The notes under the pieces were generated by a model. It was not told the origin of the DNA, ran no database searches, and saw only the letters and a program-made list of their open reading frames with translations. 64,000 nt of DNA, taken from assembly GCA_027704905.1 (NCBI GenBank), contig CM051002.1, positions 10,561,460 to 10,625,459 on the forward strand, read 5' to 3'. The position numbers and the translations under genes were made by a program. The stretch is from Muraenolepis orangiensis (lineage: Eukaryota > Chordata > Actinopteri > Gadiformes > Muraenolepididae). How positions within the stretch are numbered: position 1 is the stretch's first letter; each line of letters opens with the position of its first letter. This document shows, piece after piece, positions 1 to 64,000 of the stretch.

Positions 1-12
1 TCACCTTATAGT

Positions 13-82
13 CATATTGAACAAAAACCTATAATTAACCTTATACCCAATAAAGGTTAATTGTCGGTTTTTGTTCAATATG
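13..82. repeat. Near-perfect 30-bp hairpin
   Basis: Positions 13-29 pair exactly with 66-82, and 33-42 pair exactly with 53-62, interrupted only by a 3-nt internal loop on each side. The terminal loop is 10 nt. It may be a small foldback element. A (TTG)n tract follows at once. Confidence 0.8.
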
Positions 83-959
83 TTGTTGTTGTTGTTGTTC
101 AAACTGCTATCAAGACAAATAGCAATGTACTACCGCGCAGCCGCAAAAACTGTAGAAAAGGAAAACAATGCATGTTATCTATGCTAATACTGCCACCTTG
201 TGGCGCAAAAATAACACGACAGGCCCAATAGGCTGTACAATGGTAATTTGCCATTAGGTAGCTTCCAAGCAGTGATGTCATGTCACCATACAGCATACAG
301 TGCCCCCCAGTTGTGTAAAAGTACTCGAATCTCTGAATCTCTAAACCCAAAAGCATTGGTCTTCTCGACCATGAACTATGTTTGATATAATGATTGGAAG
401 TTAATCAGTTGCTTCAGCCACCCTCTGTCTTGGGGATATTGGCTTCTGTGTGGATCTGTGATCCTGCCATCTGAAGCCACATTTTCAGTCTGAATCCCAT
501 GACGGCTAAAGGAACTTTACAGTGTTATATATATATATATAATATATAACTAATAATACATTTGTTATATATTTCAAGGGTAGGTTTGTCAACCATAATG
601 GGCTTTCGTAGATATGACACATCTGTAGTGTCAAATGGGTCATAGCTAAATACACCATATACAAATATAATATAGTTGTTACAGCCTATAATAATAGGCT
701 TATAATATATTAACATATTTGTTTAGCGAATCCATTCTGAATTATATTCAAAGTTCACATTTGGCAAATGTTTGGGCTGTTTCCTTCCCACGATAAATTA
801 AGTGTTACATATTATCTTATCTTTGAGTTTGCTAGCGGTTCTCCACATGTTGTTTTCTAATTCTTGTAACTGGGCTACTTTACATTCAAGATGTTAGGCA
901 ATGATCGATTAACTGATCTCGTGTATCAGAATAGATTAAAGAGAATAATAATAACACCA

Positions 960-978
960 CATAATAATAATAATAATA

Positions 979-1011
<33 letters not shown>
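960..1011. repeat. (ATA)n microsatellite
   Basis: Trinucleotide tract of about 50 bp with one phase slip near 979. Confidence 0.9.
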
Positions 1012-1012
<1 letters not shown>

Positions 1013-1497
1013 AAACCAATTTTTAATGGCTTCTTTATGGCTCCTCTGGATTACAGTTTACATATTATGTGATAAGGAATCTGGTTCATTGTAAGAGTTT
1101 GTGGCTGTAGATGAACAGAGCAGATGGTACATGCCAGCAGTTCTCTCAAGTGTGTGTGTGGTGGTGGTGGCTGGTTTAACCTAAGCAGCCTCATCCAGCC
1201 CCAGACTAACTAATCTGGCTTGGGCTGCTTACCTCACCTGGCCTCACCTGTATCTACCCACAGCAGTCAACAGCTCGAGCAACCCATTGCCCAAAGCCAC
1301 TGCTGTGGTACGGCAACACTACTTGGACAAACCACACGCAGAACTGTAAAATGACATGATAAACTGTATAATAATGGCAATTGTAAAGTGTTGTTTTTAA
1401 TATTTGGCATGTGGAGCATATTTGAATATTGGGGGGATGCCCCCCCCCCCCAATTGTAATTACGGCCTATTTATTTATTTATATATCCAGTATATAC

Positions 1498-1498
<1 letters not shown>

Positions 1499-1541
<43 letters not shown>
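1499..1541. repeat. (TA)n microsatellite
   Basis: About 21 TA units, preceded by a poly-C run at 1440-1451. Confidence 0.9.
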
Positions 1542-1545
<4 letters not shown>

Positions 1546-1976
1546 GTCAAGCACATGAGTAGCTAATCGCATGTGTATACTTTTGTTCATTGTTAACTAA
1601 ATGTAGTTATTTTTTTTAACATATCGTTTTTTATTGAATTATTTGAACGACAATATTGTTTGTTAACACATGTTTGTTAAAAAATCAACTAGTCTCCGAC
1701 TGAAACGCCATGATCGAAATAGGAATATATCGTATATGCATGCGTTAGCATGAGGCCTGTGTAGGACCAGTACTATTTGCCTCTCTTGACAAATAATGTT
1801 AATTGTATTATGGTGACTCATTGTGGCCCATTGTCTGGTCTGTTGCAAGATACCGTTTACCATGGAAACTACTGGCCCATGTACTACATGCTAGTCTATG
1901 GAGAATTTTCATTTGTGGATGGACTAAGAAATAAGGAATAGTTTACTCTAAATATTCCAGATTCGAGATTGTTTTG

Positions 1977-2026
1977 CAACAAGTACAATGGAATGCTTAC
2001 TCCCCATTCCCTCCCGCAGTATGACT
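1977..2026 (-). repeat. Fragment of interspersed repeat family A
   Basis: Reverse complement of the 3' part of the repeat seen at 16862, 23338, 47565 and 50530. It carries the shared block GGAATGCTTACTCCC (reverse sense) and the neighbouring CCCTCCCGCAGTATGA. Confidence 0.65.
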
Positions 2027-3248
2027 CTTCTAAAACACTACTATAAAAATACTGTAGACAATAACAAACAATATATCACAATATATCATTATGTACTGTA
2101 GTTGTCTCACCCTATAGTATGTGGGCCAGTATGTATTGCAACATCAGGTGCAAATGATACTTAACTGAATATGCGAGAGTAGTCTTACGTGTCACTGGTT
2201 TGCAACACAGGGTGTTAATCCTTTGCTGCCCTCTTTATTTCTATTTTTAAATAAACGAATGCTATACCCACTTCTCCATGCACCACTTCAATTCTGTATA
2301 TGAGCCCCTGTGCATATGCATAATGCATAATGCATATTTTATCTGACTGGACCATAGACAATTTGGACACGCCATTGAACATTTTCATCACCGTCACTAG
2401 CTATTATAATTTGAATCGAATCTAATATAATCTATCCACGGTGTGGCGCTGTTGTATTAGTAACGAGTCACGTCTGTTCCGTTTTTTGTTTGATAGCCTT
2501 AAATACCATGTATACATTTACTTCCTATTCAGCACACTGCCGATAGTCAATGTTGTAGAAACTCAAATAATGCTGCCATCAATCACATGTCTGTATACAT
2601 TGTGTGTCGTATTATGTAAACATGCATTCAAGTTGCATTTCCCTATTAATCTCCGATCAATAGGGGAAAAAAACACGAGAGACCGTAAAAGACTGACACG
2701 AATACTGAGCTGCGTGACCTACATCCAATGCCCGCTCGTAAAGTCTTCTTACTGCGCGGCTCTGTTGTAACCACGTATTTATCGGGACAATTGCATCCTG
2801 GTCTATATTTACTCACAAATACGTAAAGGGGGGGGGGGGCTATTTGCCGTTAAATAGAACAAATCTTCCGAAAAAATAAAAAAATAAAAAATAATACCCG
2901 AACGAAACGTGACACATGGACGGGGGCCACTGTGGCGGGGTGGGTGGTGGTGTGTGTGTGTGGGGGGGGCTGTACAAGTCACGGTGAGTCCCGCCCTCTT
3001 TGCATGTGCTCGGCGCGTACTCCCACATCCCCGCTTATCGCAGAGCAACCGGGACATTTGCATAAAATGTGTGTCAGTAGGACAGCGGGGCTGGGGCTGG
3101 GGCGGCTCACATGCCACCAGCACATGCGGTAGGTAGGGCTTCACCGCCGAGCATTCCGGCGTCCAACGAGTCCTATGTCTTGTCGCTGCGCGAAGGGTTA
3201 GGAGCGCCAATGAGAAGGCGAGGAAGCACTGCGGGGCGTGAGTGTGTT

Positions 3249-3262
3249 TAGAGAGAGAGAGA

Positions 3263-3306
<44 letters not shown>

Positions 3307-3346
3307 GAGAGAGAGAGACAGAGAGACAGAGAGAGAGAGAGAGGGA
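3249..3346. repeat. (GA)n-rich purine tract
   Basis: Interrupted GA tract. A poly-G run follows at about 3410-3425 and a poly-C run near 3557. Translated frames here are low complexity and are not genes. Confidence 0.85.
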
Positions 3347-3699
3347 GGGAGGGTGACGGGGATCGAGAACGGAAGAGACGTCTCTCTCGTATACAAAAAC
3401 AAACAACGGGGGGGGGGGGGGGGGGAGGTTTTAAGGGACACACAAAAAGGGGACACACACACACAAACTGGTCACATTTCTTGGACACCTGCTGCTGGTC
3501 AACCGTGGGCGCGTGTTTTGCTGTATAATTGGGTGGGAGTGTTTAAACTATACTTCCCCCCCCCCCTCCCACCACCACCACATAGAGTTCTCGCTCTATG
3601 GTATGTTTATAGTGACTATACTGGAACCCAAGCCAAATCGTATTCTTTTTTTTCTTCTCCTCCTTCCTGACTACAGGGAAGGAGGCTTGTAAGGTTACC

Positions 3700-4001
3700 G
3701 TTTTTGTTCGATACGTGACGCTTTCATAACTCGGTCGACATAGCGCCAAGCTCGCAGCACTGAACTGAGATCAGTGGGCGGACTGTGGGGGATTGTAGTC
3801 CGATTCATTGAAACAATTTTTTGATCTAAAAACCACCTTGCTGCTCTACTTTTTTTTGGAAGGCACTCCATGCACTGGCTGTTCAGTACTTTTTTTTTTT
3901 AACCTTTTTTTCTTTATCAACGAAACACCTTTGGTGACTCAAGATAGTAAATACTATCGTTAGACACAACGACGTATACGAAAGAAAACCACACCGGAAT
4001 T
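3700..4001 (+). promoter_or_regulatory. Probable promoter and 5' UTR of the Rev-erb gene
   Basis: This segment precedes the start codon at 4002. It carries a GC-box-like GTGGGCGG near 3774 and an AP-1-like TGACTCA at 3935-3941, with scattered CpGs. I see no TATA box and cannot place the transcription start; the boundaries are inferred only from the start codon. Confidence 0.4.
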
Positions 4002-13468
<9,467 letters not shown>

Positions 13469-14652
13469 GCAGGTGCCTGACGGCGACGTGGCACAACGCA
13501 GGAGTGGAGAAGAAATCTCTCTCTCTCTTCTCACCCCCGCCCCCACCCACCCCCCCCCTCCCCCCTCCCCTCCCCCGCCATCGCCTCCTCCATCGTCCAC
13601 CGCCACAGGTCCCCTGCCGCCCGTGGGACACACAGATGCTAGGCGACGCGGCATGCCAATGCCTGGTGCTACGCTCGAGAGGACATTAGGGGGAACAAGA
13701 GAAAAAAAGGCCATCGGTACAGGATCGAATTCCAGCTGGGGTGTACAATCCCAGCCCCTCCTTCCTTCCTTCCTCCTGGTACCCGCGGCTCACAACGTGT
13801 TATCTCCAAAAATCTTCCAGGTGTCTCTTTCTTCATCGGGCCTATTGACATCAAACTCCTTACGGTCTCCTTAAAGACTGAATTCGCACTTCTCCTCGGC
13901 CTCGTGGCCCACCATCTCTCCGAAGACCAAAACAAAAGACAGACTGAAAGAGAGAGGCGTCTCATAGCCCCCACCTATCCTAGCATGTGTAGTGGAGTTG
14001 CATCCAAGTACAGCAGTGACTGCGAAACGGTCTGGGTCAGAGAAAAGGGAAAAAATTGACATTTACTCATGAACAGTGAAATTATATTCACGCTAGACGA
14101 TAAGAATGCACTTTCCATGCTTCAGGCAACTTCTGAAATCTATATATAGATATATTATAGCAAGAGAAATGTGTAATTCTCAAGTGTTGGCAGTTGGTAT
14201 ATACACTGGTGAAATTATCTAAGCTATTTTCATACTCTAGTCAGTTTTGTAAATGTTGATGAAGAATTTCAGTTTGGAATTGAAGTGGAAATGCATTTTT
14301 ATGAAATGAGCTTAAATTGCGGTGCGTTTGTATACAGTAATCGGAGCGAAATGATTGGTCATTTTAGACCAAGTTTGATGGTTTACATGTTAAGGTCTAT
14401 TGTTGTACATGTGTAAAGTCAATATATATATATGTATATATATCTCTCTTCTTCCTACTCATTGCAATTTCTTTTGGATAACTATATGCAGCTAGAAGCT
14501 AATTATTGTATCAAGTCAATGGCAACAACACATCGATGCCATATTAAAAAGAAAAAGGCAACGATATAGACCTATTAAACCTCTATAAGCAAAAATGTAT
14601 TGTGAATACTCAATGTGAATATTTTGTAAATGGTTTATGTCAAATGTACTAT

Positions 14653-14658
14653 AATAAA
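14653..14658 (+). other. Polyadenylation signal AATAAA, Rev-erb gene
   Basis: First canonical signal after the stop at 13468, giving a 3' UTR of about 1.2 kb that is AT-rich in its second half. A T/GT-rich element (CTTATGTTGTTTG) follows about 30 nt later. Confidence 0.75.
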
Positions 14659-15072
14659 ACGACATTATATATCATTGCTACTGTGTCACTCTTATGTTGT
14701 TTGCCATGTTTAAATTGACTCTAGGCATACTAATGAGCCGTAGCCTAGCAACAGGAAAATCTGCCTATTCTGCTCCTGGTCAGGATAGCCGTGGGGACGA
14801 TATGAATAGTTATATAAATATATAATTTCATTTTTCATCAGTGCACAATAATGAATAATTGTAATATGATATATAGGCCTACAGTACTTTTCTAGATTCC
14901 GTTTAATGGAGCAGAAATCACTCGAAGCAAGAGCAATATGATCTCAATTGAAGGAGAGATATGCAACACTATAAATGTTTTATGGTTATTATAGGTAAAG
15001 CATTACATTTATGAAGGAACAAAAACTATTTGCGAAGCAGTAACATCCAAGAGAGCCTTGTATAGCCTTCCT

Positions 15073-15077
15073 GTGTG

Positions 15078-15139
<62 letters not shown>
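15073..15139. repeat. (GT)n microsatellite
   Basis: About 33 units with one TTTG interruption. Confidence 0.9.
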
Positions 15140-15143
<4 letters not shown>

Positions 15144-16476
15144 CCTAGTAGTACCTTAGTACCACTCTGCTGCTACTGCTATCTTGTGGACTGTTGCTCG
15201 AAGGCTGTGGGAACTGGGCCGGGGACATGTTTGGGAACATTAGACTTCAATATTATGCCCATAAGGCTAAATACTACCAGCCTTGTCATTTAAAACCTCA
15301 CTGTCAAGGTAGACTGCGGTAGAAAACAATCTGTTATGTACGCAGTACGATGCGTGTCATGGCACATTCCCAACAGTGCCTGCGCAATAGCTAAATATAA
15401 CAGCGCCCTGGCTTTACGCATTTAAATGTCTCAAATGTTTATTTAATGTCCCCATATAAAGTAATTCCATTGTACCATATTAGTGCAACAGATTCGCTAA
15501 ACCTAACAGAGGAAAGGCTATAAGGTTATTTGTGCACTTCGCCAGGGAGTTGCATTTGTTTGGCGATTTCAAGCATAAGGCTACGGTAGGCATTTTATCT
15601 CGTAATCTAATCCATAGCGGATCATGGAACATGGAAATCAGAGACGTCTGAGATGCTCAAGGTGTCTTAACGCACCACCTGCCGGGCTCATCCAAAATAG
15701 CCGATGACGACGTCAGCCGACGCGGTGACATTTGGATGTCGGGAACCGGTTCGTGGAAATAAAGGTTAGGGTCACCAATGACCTCTGGATCAAATTCGCG
15801 AAACAAAACCGCGCATCGTTTTTGCTGTGGAGGGAAAACCCAAGAGACACTTTTGAGACAAGGTGTGTGTCAATGGTGCGGATTATCAGAAAACTATATT
15901 TCACCGCATGCTGCCGTCATTATGTGGAGCCAGGTGCCACCTAGTGGTCATAATATAAATGTCACTGTACTTTACATAATATTTGAGATATGCTCGTGTT
16001 AATTCACATAATAGGAGCTAATCAACCAATTAACACCGAATTAATAAAAATATATAGATTTCTGATTAATTTCTATAATGGCAACATCAGTTCCAGCAGG
16101 ACTTAGTATGAGCTAGTGCTGTTGTTTAGTCATGGAAAGCACCAGCCACTGGCATTCATTCTGAATGTATTAACTTATTAGGTTGTATTTGGTTCACATA
16201 CATCACAATTTCAATTACAATAGGGCTTGATCCTTTTTCTGTTTTACCCAATATTAGTTATGGTATAATCTTATAATATATATGTTATGTGTATTTGCTT
16301 CGGTGTGTGATGCAACCATTACATATATCATTACAGCCAAAATTGGATTAAAAGGGGAATGGAAAATCCCAAAAATATCTGTCTGTCTGTCTGTATCTGA
16401 GTATCGGCTGTGCCGTGGTGTTTCAGGGACTGGAACCGTCGACTGTCCGGTTCCCAAGCCAAGACTCAACAAGACT

Positions 16477-16597
16477 GTGTGTGTGCGCGTGTGTGTGTGT
16501 GCGTGTGTGTGCGTGTGTGTGCGTGGGTGTGTGCGTGTGTGTGTGTGTGCGTGTGTGTGTGTGCGTGTGTGTGTGCGTGTGTGTGTGTGCGTGTGTG
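16477..16597. repeat. Compound (GT)n/(GC)n microsatellite
   Basis: GT tract regularly interrupted by GCGT units over 120 bp. Confidence 0.9.
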
Positions 16598-16861
16598 AAT
16601 GAAATACAGCTTCAGGGGGCGGTTGGCAAAGTTTCCCAGGAAACTTCTGGGAAACACCAGTTCCTGGTGCCTGGTGTCTTTAGACTGTTTGCTGCACTAA
16701 CTGGTGTTCATCCTACTGGTGATGGAGGGTCTCTCTGCCTTTCTTCACGCCCTCGTGAGATGGCACCCAGTTCACACTGCGGCACACTCCAGACTTTAAG
16801 TCAAGTCAGTTTGATTTGTACAGCCTGTAATCACAGTCTCACAGGGAACTTAGTATTATGT

Positions 16862-17054
16862 TTGCACAATTCAACACAGTACATATCATCCATCAGTCAC
16901 TTTATTGTTCTTTTTATGTTCATTTTTATTTATATTGTGTATTTTTATAGTATTGCTTTCGTAATGCATACTGCCGGAGGGAATGGGGGGTAAACATTCC
17001 ATTGTAAATGGAAATGGCCAGTAAAAATCTTGTATCTTGTATCTTGTATCTTGT
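16862..17054 (+). repeat. Interspersed repeat family A copy
   Basis: Shares the ordered blocks CACAATTCAACACA, CATCAGTCACTTTATTGTTC, a GGGAATGGGG-like block and a tandem ATCTTG tail with copies at 23338, 47565 and 50530. The tandem tail is typical of fish LINE/SINE 3' ends. Confidence 0.7.
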
Positions 17055-17245
17055 TATGTTTTGGGTTTTGGTTTGGTGCTTATTGTGTCATAAAATAATT
17101 GTATATGTCTGCGTCTATTTGCTGGCTCAGAGATTCTTGTGAGCTTTGCTAAACCGTCATTTTAAACTTGAGGGTCAAAGCTGTCTGGCCAACAGTATGA
17201 CATCATATTGGTTCATGATTGGTACGGTGGGGTATTTGTTGCTTG

Positions 17246-17373
<128 letters not shown>

Positions 17374-17516
17374 GAATTGTATCACTCTACTATGTGAACT
17401 CATGGGGTATGATGTGAAAAGTATACAATTAGCTTTGAATTTTTTTCCAAGGGACATATCATTTAAAACTAACTGAGACATCTACTGTTTTATATTGGCT
17501 TCATTATAAAAAATAA

Positions 17517-17852
17517 AGTAAGTAAAACGTGGTGGTCACAACGCAACTGGTGTGAATTCTTAATAATGCGTCCAAAACACAAACAAGAAGAGGAGATCAC
17601 TACGACATATGCCAAATTGACACGCAGACATCTCAATGAAAGACTCATTACTTACTAGTGACTAGGGTTGTCAAAATATTACCTTCATTTGAATTCATGA
17701 ATTATAGAAAAAAATGTATCAAAAGAATGAATGCAGATTATACCTGCGACATTTTAACTCAATCCCTAAAGGGATTGCATTGGACTACAGGCCAATTTTG
17801 ATGGTAGAGGACAGGTTAAGGGACGCTTTACAGATTGTTATGGCCATGATCA
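17517..17852 (+). repeat. Left arm of a long inverted repeat
   Basis: About 336 bp that recurs as the reverse complement at 21386-21713 with only scattered differences. No coding potential and no clear terminal repeats; probably two oppositely oriented copies of one young transposable element. The arms flank the dnah10 promoter and exons 1-6. Confidence 0.9.
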
Positions 17853-18061
17853 ATACAAAATTAATAACAATGACACTCAATTGGGGTGTTAAAGAGATTG
17901 AATATAAGTGAATTAAAAATGATCCCAAATGCTCTATCTGAAGTGTAAGCATGTATGTGCAAATGTTATTTTTTTTTTGCCCATACATTCCCCAGTTTCC
18001 CTTGATCCTTTATTGTTGGGTTAATATTTTGTTGACTAACTAATACATGTTTATTTTTTAA

Positions 18062-18318
18062 AAGTACAATGGAACGCTTACTCCCCTTTCCCTCCCACAG
18101 TATGAATTCCTACAATTTAACACTATATGCTGTACTATGTACTATATACTATACTATACAACACTATACTATAAACGATATTGTACACAAAAAAACAACA
18201 ATGAAAGGAACAATAAAGTGACTGATGGATGATATATACATGTGTTCAATTGTTCAAAAAGCATTTAATAGCAGTTTTTTAAAGTGCCAGTAGTGCAGTA
18301 ACATCATGAATACAATTT
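18062..18318 (-). repeat. Interspersed repeat family A copy (reverse)
   Basis: Reverse complement of the family also seen at 23338 and 50530: AAGTACAATGGAACGCTTAC at one end, GTGACTGATGGATGAT in the middle and GTGCCAGTAGTGCAG at the other. Confidence 0.75.
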
Positions 18319-18574
18319 GTACCTAATATCCACAGTCTCTTCTCGTTAGTAGGCCTACTCATGATGCGCTGTGCGTTATTGACGAGAGAGAGAGAGAGAG
18401 AGGGCGGGACTTCGGATGGGCCGCTATCCGTTTCACTTGCATGGTTTTCAGAGGCAAGAGAAAGGGAGGTACTTTTGATAGACAGATATCCACTTCCGTT
18501 ACATTCTTTGCGGTAGACCGGGGTAACGCTACAATCCACGATCCCCTCCCACTGAAAGTCTTGGACGTTTACAT

Positions 18575-18588
18575 GTTGTCATAGCAAC
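18575..18588 (+). promoter_or_regulatory. RFX X-box upstream of dnah10
   Basis: GTTGTCATAGCAAC matches the palindromic RFX consensus (GTTNCCATGGCAAC-like) in both half-sites. It lies 167 bp before the dnah10 start codon, the usual place for X-boxes in motile-cilium genes driven by RFX2/RFX3. A forkhead-like GTTTACA core lies just before it at 18567-18573. Confidence 0.7.
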
Positions 18589-18754
18589 AGCTGAGACGCA
18601 GACGTTGGGTTAGGGATAGCCTCATTCTAAGTTCATTGAGGACCCTTTGGACAAATTAGGCCAATACAGATATTGAACTTAGTATCCGGACCTCTCTTAA
18701 AGATTATTATTTCCACCGAGTAGAAATTACACTACATCTAACCGGAAAATAAAA

Positions 18755-63330
<44,576 letters not shown>

Positions 63331-63879
63331 TATTTTATTACCTGTGATGTTTCTACCGATCTGAACTATGTCTGTGATTGGCCTTGTTTGGAATATAATT
63401 GTACCTTAAGGGCGCCCTGACTTGTTTTGAATGATTGATTTGCTATGTAGAACATTCTCATAATTGTTTGGATGATTAAAACAAAAATGTTTAAAAACGC
63501 AATATCTGACATACCAAGCCAATACTTCTTCATGTGACCCTTCTCCCGAGAGACGAAGGAAGATCATTGATCCTTTGGCCACCAGCCTTATCGCCGCCTC
63601 GCGGGAGAGAGGTGTGGGTTCCAATCTCTCACTCAAAAGAATGTGAGGGCAGGGCACCCATGTCACTACATCTTCAGTGGCTTAGAGACCTAATGCGTTG
63701 AGAATCTCGTTAAACTTGTCTGGCTGTTACAAAACTCTTACACAAAACCATTATGTCATTGGGTGTTTCCCCGGGGTTTTTTAGCCACCAAAGCTACATC
63801 ACCTATATTAACTTATGTTCTCTCTAAATAAAATATATACCGTTTATATATATATATTATGTTTTATATATATATATAT

Positions 63880-64000
63880 ATAAGATTAGATTCAAATTGA
63901 TTGTCATTGCAGATGACAGCTGAGGGGAAGAAGCTGCTTGACTAGGAACAGAGGTTTCTATAGCACGTCCCGGAGGGGAGGAGGGCGAACAGTCCATGGT
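63880..64000 (+). repeat. Start of another interspersed repeat, cut by the window end
   Basis: GACAGCTGAGGGGAAGAAGC and GTCCCGGAGGGGAGGAGGGC match a motif string I recognise as common in teleost genomes. The region 63330-63880 before it is AT-rich without a gene. Confidence 0.55.

Larger units (their letters stand above)
1..3700. other. AT-rich intergenic region upstream of the nuclear receptor gene
   Basis: I find no convincing gene. Short open frames here lack any recognisable domain and are interrupted by simple repeats: (ATA)n near 960, (TA)n near 1500, and G and GA runs from 2827 to 3425. One fragment of an interspersed repeat seen elsewhere in the window lies at 1977-2026. Composition becomes GC-richer from about 2,900, approaching the receptor promoter. 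Confidence 0.6.

Noticed and set aside
2441..2770. 109-codon + strand frame
   Set aside because: No domain, no splice or promoter context, and composition like the surrounding AT-rich intergenic DNA.
3198..3528. Open frames of Ser-Leu, Arg-Glu or Thr-His repeats here and at 8227-8911, 37247-37660, 38075-38769, 55136-55676 and 62730-63207
   Set aside because: They are translations of CT, GA and CA microsatellites; only the parts overlapping the Rev-erb and dnah10 exons are coding.

Overview
This is a stretch of vertebrate nuclear genome, almost certainly from a teleost fish. The evidence is: two large multi-exon genes with GT-AG introns, AATAAA polyadenylation signals, a fish-style non-LTR retrotransposon, tRNA-like SINEs, and many very long dinucleotide repeats. 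The repeat density would suit a gadiform-like genome, but that is only a guess.

Layout. Positions 1-3.7 kb are AT-rich intergenic DNA with simple repeats. Positions 4002-13468 (+) hold a complete eight-exon Rev-erb nuclear receptor (NR1D group, 576 residues, nr1d4- or nr1d2-like). Its 16-nt first coding exon is followed by a 4.5 kb intron carrying a cluster of CACGTG E-boxes and a ROR/Rev-erb element; its polyadenylation signal is at 14653. Positions 14.7-18.5 kb are repeat-rich intergenic DNA. Positions 18755-62938 (+) hold a complete axonemal dynein heavy chain, dnah10. I could resolve 79 coding exons, about 4,621 residues, from the N-terminal tail through linker, AAA1-AAA4, stalk, AAA5-AAA6 and C-terminal domain. 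An RFX X-box lies 167 bp before the start codon, as expected for a motile-cilium gene. Positions 62.9-64 kb hold the 3' UTR and another interspersed repeat.

The two genes are tandem on the + strand and functionally unrelated: a haem-binding circadian and metabolic repressor, and an inner-arm ciliary motor. The reading frame closes across all 79 dnah10 exons except exon 6, where one surplus base breaks it; a weak 79-nt intron is an alternative reading. Most exon borders rest on splice dinucleotides plus unbroken phase plus family similarity recalled from memory; no alignment was run.

Most of the unusual content is in dnah10 introns. There is a full-length RTE-like LINE with an intact 1057-codon ORF and a perfect 12-bp target duplication. 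There is a 372-bp perfectly palindromic element flanked by AGTAC repeats. Intron 31 is built of ten 50-bp copies of a decoy 3' splice site. A diverged copy of exon 72 sits in intron 61. There are two GC-AG introns, and many microsatellites touch splice sites. A pair of 330-bp inverted repeats flanks the first six exons.
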